Below, piece after piece: positions 47,340 through 59,890 of a stretch of 64,000 nt of DNA. The DNA is from Tubiluchus corallicola (lineage: Eukaryota; Priapulida; Priapulimorpha; Priapulimorphida; Tubiluchidae): positions 87,501-151,500 of the forward strand of contig JAQGDQ010000294.1 in NCBI GenBank assembly GCA_030141605.1, given 5' to 3'. The notes under the pieces were generated by a model. It saw nothing but the letters and a program-made list of their open reading frames with translations, made no database searches and was not told the origin of the DNA. The position numbers were made by a program, and so were the translations under genes. The first letter of the stretch is position 1. Each line of letters opens with the position of its first letter.

Positions 47340-47706
47340 AACATCTTGTTAGTTAGTCAGTCAGTCAGTTACTTAGTTACTTAGTCAGTTAGTTAGTTAC
47401 CTACCTACCTAGCTATCTACCTACCTACCTACCTACTTAGTTAGTTAGTTACTTATGGACTTGCTTGCATAGTTAGTTACTTATCTACTTGCTTGTTTGC
47501 TTGCTTGCTTACTTACTTACTTACTTACTCACTCACTCACTCACTCACTCACTCACTCACTCACTCACTCACTCACTCACTCACTCACTCACTCACTCAT
47601 TCACTCACTCACTCACTTAGTTGCATGGTTGGTTGGTTGGTTGGTTGGTTGGTTGGTTGATTGGTTGGTTAGTTAGTTATTTAGTTAGTTAGCTAGTTAG
47701 TTACAC
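47340..47706. repeat. tetranucleotide mosaic microsatellite
   Basis: Successive period-4 blocks change by single bases: (TTAG), (TCAG), (CTAC), (TTAG), (TTGC), (TTAC), (TCAC)n, (TTGG)n, (TTAG). It ends at the broken edge of a K3 MITE. Confidence 0.95.
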
Positions 47707-47951
47707 TATACTGTAGCACTGTACTTCAATTTGCGCTTTCGAAAACACGTACAACACGCTCGTATAATATTTTTGCTATTGAAAATTATGTTAGTTTGTG
47801 ATGTCATCAATAGTTGAGCTCGTGAGTAGGTCTTTAACCTATTATTTAATTATTAGAAACGCTTTTGCAGTATCAATTAGGTTAAAACGTATACTTTTTA
47901 TCGGATTTGAAAATGGGGTAGTATATGAAAAATCATCCTGTCTTCCTTTAA
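47707..47951 (+). mobile_element. MITE, family K3, partial
   Basis: Right half only, ending CATCCTGTCTTCCT|TTAA. Aligns with 41340-41578. Confidence 0.8.
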
Positions 47952-48288
47952 ATACACCAATTCCGTGCCTATATATTACTGTCTTAAAAGATACAATACT
48001 TTGCATAACAAGTTTGCGAATAATCTCTAATCATGTATTGATAGAAGCTTTAAGAATAATGAATTTTTGTTTGACGAAAGACAGTGGCCCAGACTCAAAA
48101 TAACAGTACAGAATACGTAAATAACTTCAATACTTCATCACAAATTTCAAACGTGTGTTCGTTTTCAGATATATTAATAATATTAGCAAAATTTACACTT
48201 ACACGCATGTTATGCTTGATTATTAGGCTATGACGACAACGGCAGTGGTAGAAATACAAAGCGACAGCGATGACGGTGGATACAATAA

Positions 48289-48712
48289 CAGAGTTCCCAA
48301 AGAATTTTGAAATAAATTTCCACGACTTTTCCCTGACCAAATATTGATTTTCCATGACCAAGATACGCAGAAATTGCATTACCAATATACATGTTCAAAT
48401 ATTTTACTGGACATTATACTGATATATACTGCGTCGGCCAATCATTATTTTTGGAACAGATATCGAAACTGGGAACCTGTCATAGCAAAATTTTATTTGA
48501 ACGCGAATCACTGAAAAACATGTTTGGAAAAATATCGGTTCACGGTTATTATTTTTGTAACCCTTTCCAATTTCCCTGACCTTTCGTCCCCTTTTCATCA
48601 CTTTCCCTGACTTTTTATCAAATTATCTTTTCCCCTGATTTTTCTATGACTTTCCACAATAGCCTGTATTTTAAAGGATTTTCCAGGATTTTCCCGGAAC
48701 CGTGTGAACCCT
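48289..48712 (+). mobile_element. hAT-like MITE
   Basis: Ends CAGAGTTCCCA and (inverse of the right) AGGGTTCACACGG, with internal stretches of repeated TTTCCCTGAC and TTTTCCATGACC. Possible 8-bp duplication TACAATAA versus GCCAATAA, six of eight identical. No ORF of its own. Confidence 0.6.
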
Positions 48713-48884
48713 GCCAATAAGTGGATACACTCCATCTAAGTGAAGCGAAAGAAGCCCACTAACACGCACGCATAGATAACTTACATTGCAGCAGAAGTTA
48801 TAAATGACATTAAAATGGGACGAATGACGTGATTTTTACTGAATGTGGCGGTTTGAAAAGTGGTGGGTATCCGCGGTGCACACA

Positions 48885-49122
48885 CACACACGCGCGCGCG
48901 CGCACAATCATAAACACACACGCTTGCGCTCTCTATCACACACACGCACACACACACACACTCACTCACGCATGCACGCACACGCACACACACTCACTCA
49001 CGCCCGCACGCACACGCACACACACACACGCACGCACGCGCGCGCACACACACACACACACTCACGCACGCACGCGCACGCACACTCACTCACGCCCGCA
49101 CGCACGCACACGCACGCACCCT
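48885..49122. repeat. (CA/CG)n microsatellite
   Basis: About 240 bp of ACAC, CGCG, CTCA and CGCACG blocks. The His/Thr-rich frames are artefacts. Confidence 0.95.
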
Positions 49123-49554
49123 AATCAAGTGGCTGAAACGTCATCGTGTATGTCCCTGCAGTCCAAACAAGCATGGCTGCATTAATTCCAGTCAGTGATT
49201 ACTTAGAACGGAACTACTGTTTTATAGCCTGGTAATGTGGGTGTGAAAACAGCACTTGGGTCCTCAAAAATCGCCATCACCAAGGCCCGATTTCAATTTC
49301 ATCGCCTGACGCACAGCAACAAACGAGTACAGTGTGTGCACAGTCTGTCAATAACTGTGTTTAATCATGCGAAACTTCAACAATATTAAAATAATACTGC
49401 GTCAACTCAAACACAAGTCAATATAACGTTTAATGGCAACGTGCTTAGCAGCGTGTGGAAATTTCAACCTGCGTTAGTCAAGGTTGTGGACAGAGGCAGG
49501 CAAGGTATCATTAAGTAACATTATGGCTGCCAACAGGCGCTACGGTAACCGGTA

Positions 49555-49995
49555 ATAAAATCACAGGAAAAAGTCACAATTTTGAGTAGGGAAAAAAGTC
49601 ACAATTTTGGCTAGCAAATAGTCACAATTTTATCTAGCAAAAAGGTCGCAATTTTGGCTAGGAAAAAAGTCACAATTTTGGCAAGGGCAAAAGTCACAAT
49701 TATGGCTAGTAAATAGTCAAACTTTTGGCAAGCAAATAGTCACAAATTTGGCTAGGAAAAAAGTCACAATTTTGGCAAATGAGTCACATATATTGGCAAA
49801 AAAGTCACAATTTTGAGCAAATAGTCTCAAATTTTGTCTAGCAAAAAGGTCGCGAGTTTGGCTAGGAAAAAAGTCACAATTTTGGCTAGGAAAAAAGTCA
49901 CAATTTTGGTTAGCAAATAGTCACAATTTTGGCTAAAAAAAAGTCACAATTTTGGCTAGCAAATAGTCAGAATTTTGGCTAGGAAAAAAGTCCTT
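49555..49995. repeat. degenerate minisatellite, 22-25 bp unit
   Basis: About 18 units of GTCACAATTTTGGCTAGCAA or -GGAAAAAA variants. Unit length is variable. Confidence 0.92.
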
Positions 49996-50784
49996 CGATC
50001 TCTTATGGTTAGGGTTACGCATAGAGTTAGTTGTTTTTTTCCTGCGACTTTGTTATCTGGATTCGGCCATTTCTAAAGCACAGTAAAAGCTCTGGAAGCA
50101 AGGAATGTTATACCACGAAAAAGCCCCCCCCCCCCCAGGTGACAAGAAAAAAAAGCACCTCGTGGTAACTGGAGCATTGTGAAAACAACATTGCCCACTC
50201 ACCAATAAGCCACAATGTCACAATTACAGTCAAATAAAGTACAGAAATAATGTACTTTCACTCTCATAGAGAAGGGTATTTTCTACAACACAAGACACCC
50301 ATCACTCAAAAGTGTCATAAAGTGCACCGTTTGCCAGGCGATTAATGAGATTATTTGACTTGTTCTGAGAAAACCAGGATACCGTAGCGGCTGACAACAA
50401 TGAACCAATGATTAATGAATAAGTCTGGAGTAAGAGCTTTGCCTAGTGGGAATAATATAATGGACTGTTGGTTTTGACGCACATGTCTGGAATGAAGCCA
50501 AAACCCGCCTGGATTAAACTATGACGCAATAAAAAAAGGCTGATCCGGCGGAGGACTAAAAACGATTGGGAAAGCATGGCGATTTAAGGAAGGTGGGCGT
50601 AGGTCAGGAAGCCACACCAAACTTGTTTTTGAGCAAGATGCATTCACGTCAATATTATGGAGCTGTAAACAAACTCAACGAGTCCTTACTACTATTTCTG
50701 AAAGCCAGAGACTATAATCCATATAAATGCTACACTGGCGTAACCATAACGGCTTCCTGACGACAACCTACTTTCTATTTTTGT
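49996..50784. other. nothing recognised
   Basis: Contains a 15-bp poly-C run at about 50124. No exon recognised. Confidence 0.4.
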
Positions 50785-51140
50785 CGCTCGCGTCATCGGC
50801 ATTCACAGCTTGCGTCATCGGCATTCACAGCTTGCGTCATCGGCATTCACAGCTGGTGTCTTCAGCATTCACAGCTCGCGTCATCAGCACTCACAGCTCG
50901 CGTCATCGGCATTCACAGCTTGCGTCTTCAGCATTCACAGCTGGTGTCTTCAGCATTCACAGCTCGCGTCATCAGCACTCACAGCTCGCGTCATCGGCAT
51001 TCACAGCTGGTGTCTTCAGCATTCACAGCTGGTGCCTTCAGCATTCACAGCTCGCGTCATCAGCACTCACAGCTCGCGTCATCAGCACTCACAGCTGGTG
51101 TCTTCAGCATTCACAGCTGGTGTCTTCAGCATTCACAGTT
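50785..51140. repeat. 22-bp minisatellite, about 16 units
   Basis: Units CGCGTCATCAGCACTCACAGCT and variants (GGTGTCTTCAGCATTCACAG) are listed here by key parts: CGTCATC or TGTCTTC, then GCATTCACAGCT. All three plus-strand frames stay open through it. CpG-containing in the CGCGTCATC variant. Confidence 0.93.
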
Positions 51141-52194
51141 CTCAAAAGAAAAGCCTTCTATGACGTAGTGTCACTGTTTACAAGTTTAGTAGTGTCAAGC
51201 CAGATAAAAACAACTGATTTCGTAGGTCGTTATAAAGAAGATATATAATTGTTTAGATCCCACAGATACTGTCTTCATGTGATATTGCCCCCCCCCACTT
51301 AAACAATTACAATAACGATTTGTTTAATTTTACCATAGTTGCTTATATAATGAAAATCATATAGCCAATTTCTTTGCACAGAATTCTGGATTTCATGCAC
51401 CTTCTACAATGAGTTATAATTTGTTATGTATTTGTAACGAGTACAAAACTTTTTACACAAATGAAAATTTTCTTTCTAAAGTTTTTTCTCGTACATTAGA
51501 TGCAAGAGGTAATGCCAGCAATGAACAAATACGGACTGTAAATTTCATTAAAGAAGTTATATAAACTCTAGAACGTAATTGTTTTGATTTTTTTGAGTTG
51601 TACGCCATACTAACATATCTTACGCTCACTAAATTGTATATATTCACATTGCTTACTAATCTTGTTAATTAATGTTAAGTTGCTTGTTGATCTGTTTGTT
51701 TATTTTATGCAGATCTACTGTCGTGAGATAACTCAGAGACAAAATTTGTTTCATAGGCGTTAGTTGTTACAAGCTGTTCTATGGCAAGCACCCGGGACAA
51801 AATCAGAGCAAATCAGGGGGACAAATAAACCGTCCATATAACGGTGGCGTGGGCGGGGGTGGCAGTAAATTTGCAGCAGCAGCGGTTAAACTGCGTTTTC
51901 GACCGAGTTGTTCCCAAAATGTTTCTTGAAAAAAAGCCTTTGTCAGATGCGACGGGTACCACTTAAACATATTTCCACAAATACCTGTTAATTCTAATCA
52001 AATTGGTAAGCCACTACCTGATTAATGCATATCTTCACAGATACTACACATATAAGAACATTGCACCTTGCATGGCAACACTGGTCAAGTGCCCTGTTGA
52101 TTTAAAGAGTCGATGAAAGCCATTAGAAAACCTTTGAATGCAAATGTTTTAAAACAGTTTTGCATAGGAAACAAAGAAAAAAGAATTGTAATGT
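51141..52194. other. nothing recognised
   Basis: C-run at 51289. No coding or repeat signal. Confidence 0.4.
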
Positions 52195-52665
52195 ATATCC
52201 CAAAGAATTTTTCATGTAAAGTTATATTACTTAGCATCACGGTTACCTGTTTCAAACACTTATGTAATTGGAAAAGAAACTCTTAATAGTTTAAAAAATT
52301 CCCGCCACCTGGTAGAACGCACTGCGTCGCCATCCCAGTGTGCACCATTGACTCACCAAAAACATATTGTTGAGCTTACTGACGATATAACGTAATTTCA
52401 ACGTTTGCTTAGTAAGTGAAGTGTGTGCCACGAATGCTCTGATTATCTTTCAAAATTTTACGCAATGTTATCTAAACTTATTTCAAACCACCTAACGTTA
52501 AAACGGCTGCGCCCAACGGTCATCGGGGAGTTTAAGTTTACAAGTTTTATACAGCGTTACTGCCAACACAAGCTCTGCATGCGATAAGACAGCATACGTG
52601 ATACCAAATTTTTAGACGAATTTTTTTATCTTTTTTTACAAAGAGTGTTTCTTGTGTTTTAGTGT
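52195..52665 (+). mobile_element. MITE, family K1, copy (right part)
   Basis: Matches from TATCCCAAAGAATTTTTCAT to GTGTTTCTTGTGTTTTAG. Older and more diverged than other copies. Confidence 0.7.
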
Positions 52666-52904
52666 TATTGCAGAATTCATTTATGCTGTAGGCGAATTTT
52701 CTGAGCAATTCCAAGCGCAAGATGAGCATAGCAAATAGCAAACTTCATTTAGTTAGTTACCAAACTATTTAGGGTGAATCAATTACTTCACCCTAAATAG
52801 GAATAAATCATCTGAGCACACCTGTTGCCTTGATCGTGGTTCGTTGGAAGGACATCGGGCCGGTGAGGGCGGGCAAAGTTGAAAAAGGCGAGAAGAAAGT
52901 TTGG

Positions 52905-53265
52905 TTGTTGTTGTTGTTGTTGTTATTGCGCGACGAGGGTGGTGATGGTGGTGGCAGCAGTGTTGGTGTTGTTATTGCTGTTATTACATGATGGTGCTGA
53001 GGTTGGTGATGATGGTGGTGGCGTTATTGGTGCTGCTGCTGTTGTTTTTGTTGCATGATGGTTGCGGTGGTCGAGTTGGTGGCAGCAGCGGTGGTGGCGT
53101 TAGTGTTCTTCATCTTGTTGTTGCTGTTGTACTTGTTGCATGATGGTGGTGGTGCTGGTTGCAGCGGCAGTGGCAATGGCAGTGCTGGTCTTGTTGCTGC
53201 GTGATGGTGTTGTTTTTGTTCATGCTGCACAATGGTGTTGTTGTTGTCGTTGTTGTTGGTGCTGA
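52905..53265. repeat. (TTG/GTG)n microsatellite region
   Basis: Imperfect TTG, GTG and GCA triplets. The His/Gln/Pro-rich minus-strand frame is an artefact. Confidence 0.9.
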
Positions 53266-53362
53266 ATTTTACGGAAGAAACTTACAGGAATAATCAGCTC
53301 TTCCGCAAAAACAATGGGACTAAGGACAACTGTGCCATTTCAAATGCACTTTTACTGCTAAC

Positions 53363-53670
<308 letters not shown>

Positions 53671-53903
53671 GGGAGATGAAGGGAGAATGGAGAGCAGCAA
53701 GAAATAAAATAATTAAAAAACTGGGAAAAATTGCATCGACATGCACTTTTTGGTACTGGAGCTGCTATTTCCATTCCTTTTGTTAAATGTATTGTTAAAA
53801 TCCTCCAGTTCTACATCAATCCCCATCTGACACCATATAAAAACAGTTATAGCATATAATCTTTTACTGGAAGCCGAACAGCAAAGCGAATCATCTATAA
53901 TAA

Positions 53904-54191
53904 ATGAACATGACGAAAATTCAATTTGTACCATCTTTCTGCAACATTAGAAATCAGATCAGACATCCATCAGACGTGATAATGAACTTGTCCCATTTAA
54001 CCATAATGCAGACGAGTTATAATGTACAGGCTGTACTCTGGAGAGATACGACGTACGATGCGTTACATGTTCAGATAATTGTCGGCAGCATTAGATGTCT
54101 TCAAAGCCAAGTATCAAGCATTGCAGATCCTTTGAGCGGGGTTATGAGGGACATCGTAAACGGCAACGTCGTCCCAGTTGCAACTTGCTAA
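53904..54191 (+). CDS. unassigned ORF
   Basis: 95 codons, not low complexity, ATG at 53904, ends VVPVATC. No family recognised and no splice or promoter support. Could be chance. Confidence 0.12.
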   Translation: MNMTKIQFVPSFCNIRNQIRHPSDVIMNLSHLTIMQTSYNVQAVLWRDTTYDALHVQIIVGSIRCLQSQVSSIADPLSGVMRDIVNGNVVPVATC

Positions 54192-54246
54192 TTTAGCCAT
54201 CAGGAAAACCATTTAAGCACCATGATTTCCCAACGCCACTCTATTA

Positions 54247-54616
54247 AATTGCAGCAGTCGGAAATAACAGCCAAAAGGGTTATAGTATTTGAAAAAAAGA
54301 GCTTAAGGTCTGGTGCATGTTGCTTTGAAGCACAATAAAACCATCCATTCATGTAAAGCTTAAAAAATTCGTCTTCAAATATTATACCACTTCATGCGTA
54401 CAGGACTCGCGTCGGCAGTAACGCTGTGTAAAATTGCAGCAGTCGGAAATAACAGCCAAAAGGGTTATAGTTTTTGAGAAAAAGACCTTAAGGTCTGGTG
54501 CATGTTACTTTAAAGCACAAGAAAACCCTCCATTCATGTAAAGCTTAAAAAATTCGTCTTCAAATTTTATACCACTTCATGCGTACAGGACTCGCGTCGG
54601 CAGTAACGCTGTGTAA
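54247..54616. repeat. 185-bp tandem duplication
   Basis: GCAGCAGTCGGAAATAACAG begins at 54251 and again at 54436. The unit covers the outer end of the adjacent K1 MITE and flanking DNA, so the duplication happened after insertion. Confidence 0.92.
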
Positions 54617-55187
54617 AACATGTAAATTTGTAAACTCCCGCGATGACCATTAGATGCAGTCATTTTGACGATAAATCATTTGAAACAAGTTTAGATAACA
54701 CTGAGTGAAGTCTGAAAAAATAATCACAGCATTCGTAGCGCACATGTCACTAACTAAGTAAAATTTTAAATTACTGTATCTTGTCAATAAGATTAAAAAT
54801 ACGTTTTTGGTTAGTGAGTGGCGCACGCTGGAGGCTGAGTCTGCGACATTTTACCAATTGGTGAAGGCATTTTAAATAATTAATAATTTTCTTTTCTTGT
54901 TACATAAGTCTTTCCAGCAGGTAAGCGAAACGCAAAGTAACATAGATTTGCATGGAAAGTTTTTTGGGACTTAGTTTCTTTTCTTTCTTTTTCTGATTTA
55001 CGTTGTGCGTATATGACGTCATGTAATGGCGCGGTCAGAACAGTATTGCGGGAAATTCAAAATGAAAACAAACAAAAATTCCTTTCAATGTGAGTACAAT
55101 ATACGCATAAAATTGCTATAAAGTAATATAATTTTTAAGACGATTTTTCGGAAACCTACTTCAGGTACCCCTTTTCTTGTCCTTGAA
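54345..55187 (-). mobile_element. MITE, family K1, inverse copy
   Basis: Inverse of the reference, ending CCCTTTTCTTGTCCTTGAAC (TTAA mutated to TTGA). The opposite end is present twice because of the 185-bp duplication. Confidence 0.8.
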
Positions 55188-55744
55188 CAGAACATAATAC
55201 GCCCACACTCCATAACAAATGAAGTGGTAAAAACGTTCTATATCACCTTGCTTTAGCAAATTTAGCAAAAGTTTGTTTGCCCACCTGGTTTGTGAACCCG
55301 CCTATGCGCATGCGCTCAGCATAACGGATTTAATTGGATATTCTAAAAATGTGCATGTGACTTCCTGACACCAGACAGTGATGTTTCAAGGAAATGCGTT
55401 TAAATTTATACCAAAGTCTTATAAAATGCTTAATGAGACTATTCCTCCCCGAGAAGAGGCTCTTCCTAATCCTCGTCTAAGTGATATAAACTGTGGTTAA
55501 TGACAAGAATAGTGACAATAAACAAAAAAAATCCTACAATTAAAAAACAAGGAAAAAAGAAAGCACACAACGCTTCAAACTACCATTGTAGTTCTACCAC
55601 AGATGAAAAAAAGAGAAAAAAGAGAAAAATATCACAAAGAAATATTAGAACTACTAAACTAACTTTGGGGGGGGGGGAGGTTTTTGTTTATATTACAGCA
55701 CAGAAGCACAGCAGATAAAAACACAAGATAAAAATAAGTCTTTA
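55188..55744. other. nothing recognised
   Basis: A 10-bp poly-G run lies near 55668. No exon recognised. Confidence 0.4.
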
Positions 55745-55750
55745 ATCTAA

Positions 55751-57511
55751 GTCGAAATTTCGAGACAGTAAAACGAAATTTCGAGACACCAAGTCGAAAT
55801 TTTGAGTTACCAAGTCGAAATTTCGAGTTACCAAGTCGAAATTTCGAGATACCAAGTCCAAATTTCTAGTTACTAAGTCGAAATTTCGAGATACCAAGTC
55901 GAAATTTTAAGTTACTAAGTCGAAATTTCGAGATACCAAGTCGAAATTTTGAGATACCAAGTCGAAATTTCGAGATACCAAGTCGAAATTTCGAGTTACT
56001 AAGTCGAAATTTCGAGATACCAAGTCGAAATTTCGAGATACCAAGTCCAAATTTCTAGTTACTAAGTCGAAATTTCGAGATACCAAGTCGAAATTTTAAG
56101 TTACTAAGTCGAAATTTCGAGATACCAAGTCGAAATTTCGAGTTACTATGTCGAAATTTCGAGATACCAAGTCGAAATTTTAAGTTACTAAGTCGAAATT
56201 TCGAGATACCAAGTCGAAATTTCTAGTTACTAAGTCGAAATTTCGAGATACCAAGTCGAAATTTTAAGTTACTAAGTCGAAATTTCGAGATACCAAGTCG
56301 AAATTTCGAGTTACTATGTCGAAATTTCGAGATACCAAGTCGAAATTTTAAGTTACTAAGTCGAAATTTTAAGTTACTAAGTCGAAATTTCGAGATACCA
56401 AGTCGAAATTTCGAGTTACTATGTCGAAATTTCGAGATACCAAGTCGAAATTTTAAGTTACTAAGTCGAAATTTCGAGATACCAAGTCGAAATATCGAGT
56501 TACCAAGTCGAAATTTCGAGATACCAAGTCGAAATTTCGAGATACCAAGTCCAAATTTCTAGTTACTAAGTCGAAATTTCGAGATACCAAGTCGAAATTT
56601 TAAGTTACTAAGTCGAAATTTCGAGATACCAAGTCGAAATTTCGAGTTACTATGTCGAAATTTCGAGATACCAAGTCGAAATTTTGAGTTACCAAGTCGA
56701 AATTTCGAGTTACCAAGTCGAAATTTCGAGTTACCAAGTCGAAATTTCGAGATACCAAGTCCAAATTTCTAGTTACTAAGTCGAAATTTCGAGATACCAA
56801 GTCGAAATTTTAAGTTACTAAGTCGAAATTTCGAGATACCAAGTCGAAATTTTGAGATACCAAGTCGAAATTTCGAGATACCAAGTCGAAATTTCGAGTT
56901 ACTAAGTCGAAATTTCGAGATACCAAGTCGAAATTTCGAGATACTAAGTCCAAATTTCCAGTTACAAAGTCGAAATTTCGAGATACCAAGTCGAAATTTC
57001 GAGATACCAAGTCGAAATTTCGAGTTACTATGTCGAAATTTCGAGATACCAAGTCGAAATTTTAAGTTACTAAGTCGAAATTTCGAGATACCAAGTCGAA
57101 ATATCGAGTTACCAAGTCGAAATTTCGAGATACCAAGTCGAAATTTCAAGTTACTAAGTCGAAATTTCGAGATACCAAGTCGAAATTTCGAGATACCAAG
57201 TCCAAATTTCTAGTTACTAAGTCGAAATTTCGAGATACCAAGTCGAAATTTCGAGATACCAAGTCGAAATTTCGAGTTACTATGTCGAAATTTCGAGATA
57301 CCAAGTCGAAATTTTAAGTTACTAAGTCGAAATTTCGAGATACCAAGTCGAAATATCGAGTTACCAAGTCGAAATTTCGAGATACCAAGTCGAAATTTCA
57401 AGTTACTAAGTCGAAATTTCGAGATACCGAGTCGAAATTTTGAGTTACTAAGTCGAAATTTCGAGATACCAAGTCGAAATTTTGAGTTACTTAAGTCAAA
57501 ATTTCAAGTTA
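55751..57511. repeat. 21-bp minisatellite, about 84 units
   Basis: Unit GTCGAAATTTCGAGATACCA plus A. Most units contain the perfect palindrome TCGAAATTTCGA. Spacers alternate between GAGATACCAAG and (A/G)AGTTACTAAG types, giving a higher-order pattern. The 21-bp period keeps minus-strand frames open (RNFDLVS). Confidence 0.97.
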
Positions 57512-57512
57512 A

Positions 57513-58369
57513 TACCCTTACTTTTATTTTTACTATATCCCTAACAAGCTACCGTATACACGTGATTTTATACTTAAGTATATTTCTCCCTTTTTTCTGC
57601 CGTGCTTCTGTGTTTTTTCTATGTGTGTGTTTGTATCTTTCTAGTGTGACTTCCCTTTATGTTAATAGGCCTAATATGAACAAAAAACTCCCCTCCCAAA
57701 AAAATTATGGTAGTTCTAGTAAATCGTTGTTGTTTGCCCCCTTTTTATCTTTTGTTTGTTATTTTGAAGAACTATAGTGGTAGTTCGAAACACTGTGCTA
57801 TTCCTTTGTTTTTTCCTGTTTTTAATTGCGGGATTATTTAAGATATTTTAAGATATTATCTTGGGTAATCACAATTACAAACGACACAATACACACAGCA
57901 GTTATAACGATACAATTACACACATATACAGTGGCACAAAAAACCTATACCACGTTATCAAGACACAATTACACAAGTCAAACAATTTAAACCAAAGATA
58001 CTGCATCAAACCTTGATGTATAATGTTATTTATTCATTACTACTATTTCTATACACCATACTAATCTACTGTCTGTAGTATCTGGCTAACATAAACCTTC
58101 TTACCAATGACAGGTGCAGTTTCGCATACTGCGTTTTACACTTGACAAAACTAGACCGCAAAGATTTCTGAAATGTGCAACACTAACACATGTGGTCCGT
58201 CAATTTGCGCCGTCAAATCTCAAAAATTTAAAACCTGAACTTTAGAAATCACCTAAAACTTGTAATTAAAACATACACACTGATGCACCCTGGCATAAAC
58301 TTTTGCTTAGTGTGCGCGCAAATAGTACACGAGTCTGCAAAGTGTTAATAAAAGGCTAAAAACACTCAC
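57513..58369. other. nothing recognised
   Basis: AT-rich. No repeat family or ORF recognised. Confidence 0.4.
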
Positions 58370-58560
58370 CTGAATAAGCTGCCTAAACGACAAAGTACAA
58401 CAACAGGCTTAAACAATTATTATGATGATATCTGCAACGTTAGACACATGTAACAATTACTGCGAGAAGCATCATCTGTGACTTTATAAACGATATTAGC
58501 TTAAGCCGCCGCATTCACCACGCGTGGGAATATAGCACCTATGTGACCAGTATACGCGCA
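58370..58560 (-). other. candidate PASK 5' leader exon
   Basis: A strong consensus donor TTCAG|GTGAGTGTT ends at 58370 on the minus strand. Joined to the acceptor of PASK exon 1, the frame has an in-frame TAA 14 codons before the join and no ATG, so it would be untranslated, which agrees with a start at 36295. The 5' end is not defined. Purely an inference from signals. Confidence 0.3.
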
Positions 58561-58598
58561 CTAGTGATTACAACTTATGAAGCCAGATCATCGCGTTC

Positions 58599-58612
58599 GT
58601 TACCATGACAAC
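58599..58612. promoter_or_regulatory. X-box-like (RFX) motif in possible promoter
   Basis: GTTACCATGACAAC fits the RFX consensus GTHNYYATRRNAAC. CCAAT (58644) and an inverse CCAAT (about 58671) are nearby, in a GC-richer patch just upstream of the candidate leader exon. Confidence 0.35.
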
Positions 58613-58877
58613 CACTGGGGATGGGCGCCCGATCTGACGGCAACCAATCAAGAATTAGATTAGCCAACAATTGGGAGTAAGTGGGGATTACGGAATATGC
58701 CTAAATTGGAATGACGTACTCGTTTTTAAATAGAAATTAAGCAACATCCACTCCACCTGCCGCTACAAAATCACCGCAGAAAACTTCACAGTGCGAAGCC
58801 ACGCAAGCGTACACTGATAGTTCACTTTCGTAGAGGCATTCCAGTTTTGTCAATGTTTTCCTAGCTGTATTGAAACA

Positions 58878-59376
58878 GATACAAAAAAATCCTCTCTTTA
58901 CAAAAAGTAACACAAATACAGTAAATGAAAGGCAAACTTACAATTAGTATTTACAATAAGATAAGAATATTAATTGATAAAAAAAGACAGTCGCAATCGA
59001 ATAAATACAACAATTGAACATGTTGAATTTAGATTTAGTTAAAACGTTTAGTTTCTTTAAGATAGTGCTATCCTAGAGGCAATTAAGTAATCTATTAACA
59101 TCATTATTCAAAGCTTATACAAAAAATCCTCTCTTTACAAAATACAGTACATGAAAGGCAAACTTACAATTAGTATTCACAATTAGATAAGAATGTTAAT
59201 TAATAAAAAAGACAGTCGCAATCTAATCAGTATTAGACAAACGAATGAATAGTAATTTGACATCATCAATTGAACATGTTGAATTTAGATCAAAAAGTTT
59301 AGCTTCTTTAAGATGTTTCTCTCCAAGAGTCAATTAAGTAAAATGTGTATTTTAACATCATTATTCAAACCTTTCA
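58878..59376. repeat. about 240-bp tandem duplication
   Basis: Two diverged units start at ATACAAAAAA(A)TCCTCTCTTTAC (58878 and 59117) and share AAAGGCAAACTTACAATTAG and AAAAAGACAGTCGCAATC. Confidence 0.85.
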
Positions 59377-59514
59377 AAGTTTTTGTAGTGTGTTATACAA
59401 CTAGATATATCTAGAACGATGATACAAAAACATTTGAAAACTTCTCCACTTTGTCTTTTATCAGGGATATTTTTAAAAGTTTCATTTCTCAGGAAGCGTC
59501 TAGTTTTTGTTTAA

Positions 59515-59890
59515 AGGAAGACAGGATGATTTTTCATATACTACCCCACTTTCAAGTCTGTATGCATTTTAACACAATTAATACTGCAAGAGCTTTTCTG
59601 GTAATTAAATAATAGATTAAAATCTTAATTAACGGCGGGCGAGTCCAACTAGTGATGACATCACAAACTAACATAATTTTCAACATCAAAAATATTCCAC
59701 GAGTGTGTTCCTTGTGTTTGTAAAAGAGAAAATTGAAGTACAGTGCTACTGTAAGATATTCAGTGTGTTGTACTAAAACTAGGCAATTAAACTAAAACTT
59801 CAATTTCAAATTTACCGCTGCGCTCACGCATAAGCTGTCGAACGTGTGCAGTTCGTCACAAGCTAACCCATCTGAACTGAGAGGTATAGC
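59515..59890 (-). mobile_element. MITE, family K3, inverse copy
   Basis: Starts TTAA|AGGAAGACAGGATGATT at 59511-59514 and matches 41118-41578 in inverse up to CATCTGAACTGAGAGGTA. The far end is not clear. Confidence 0.75.

Noticed and set aside
48829-49185. His/Thr-rich 118-codon ORF
   Set aside because: CA/CG microsatellite.
56600-57401. ORFs with RNFDLV repeats
   Set aside because: Result of a 21-bp period without stops. Stops and frame changes break it up, and no unique sequence flanks it.
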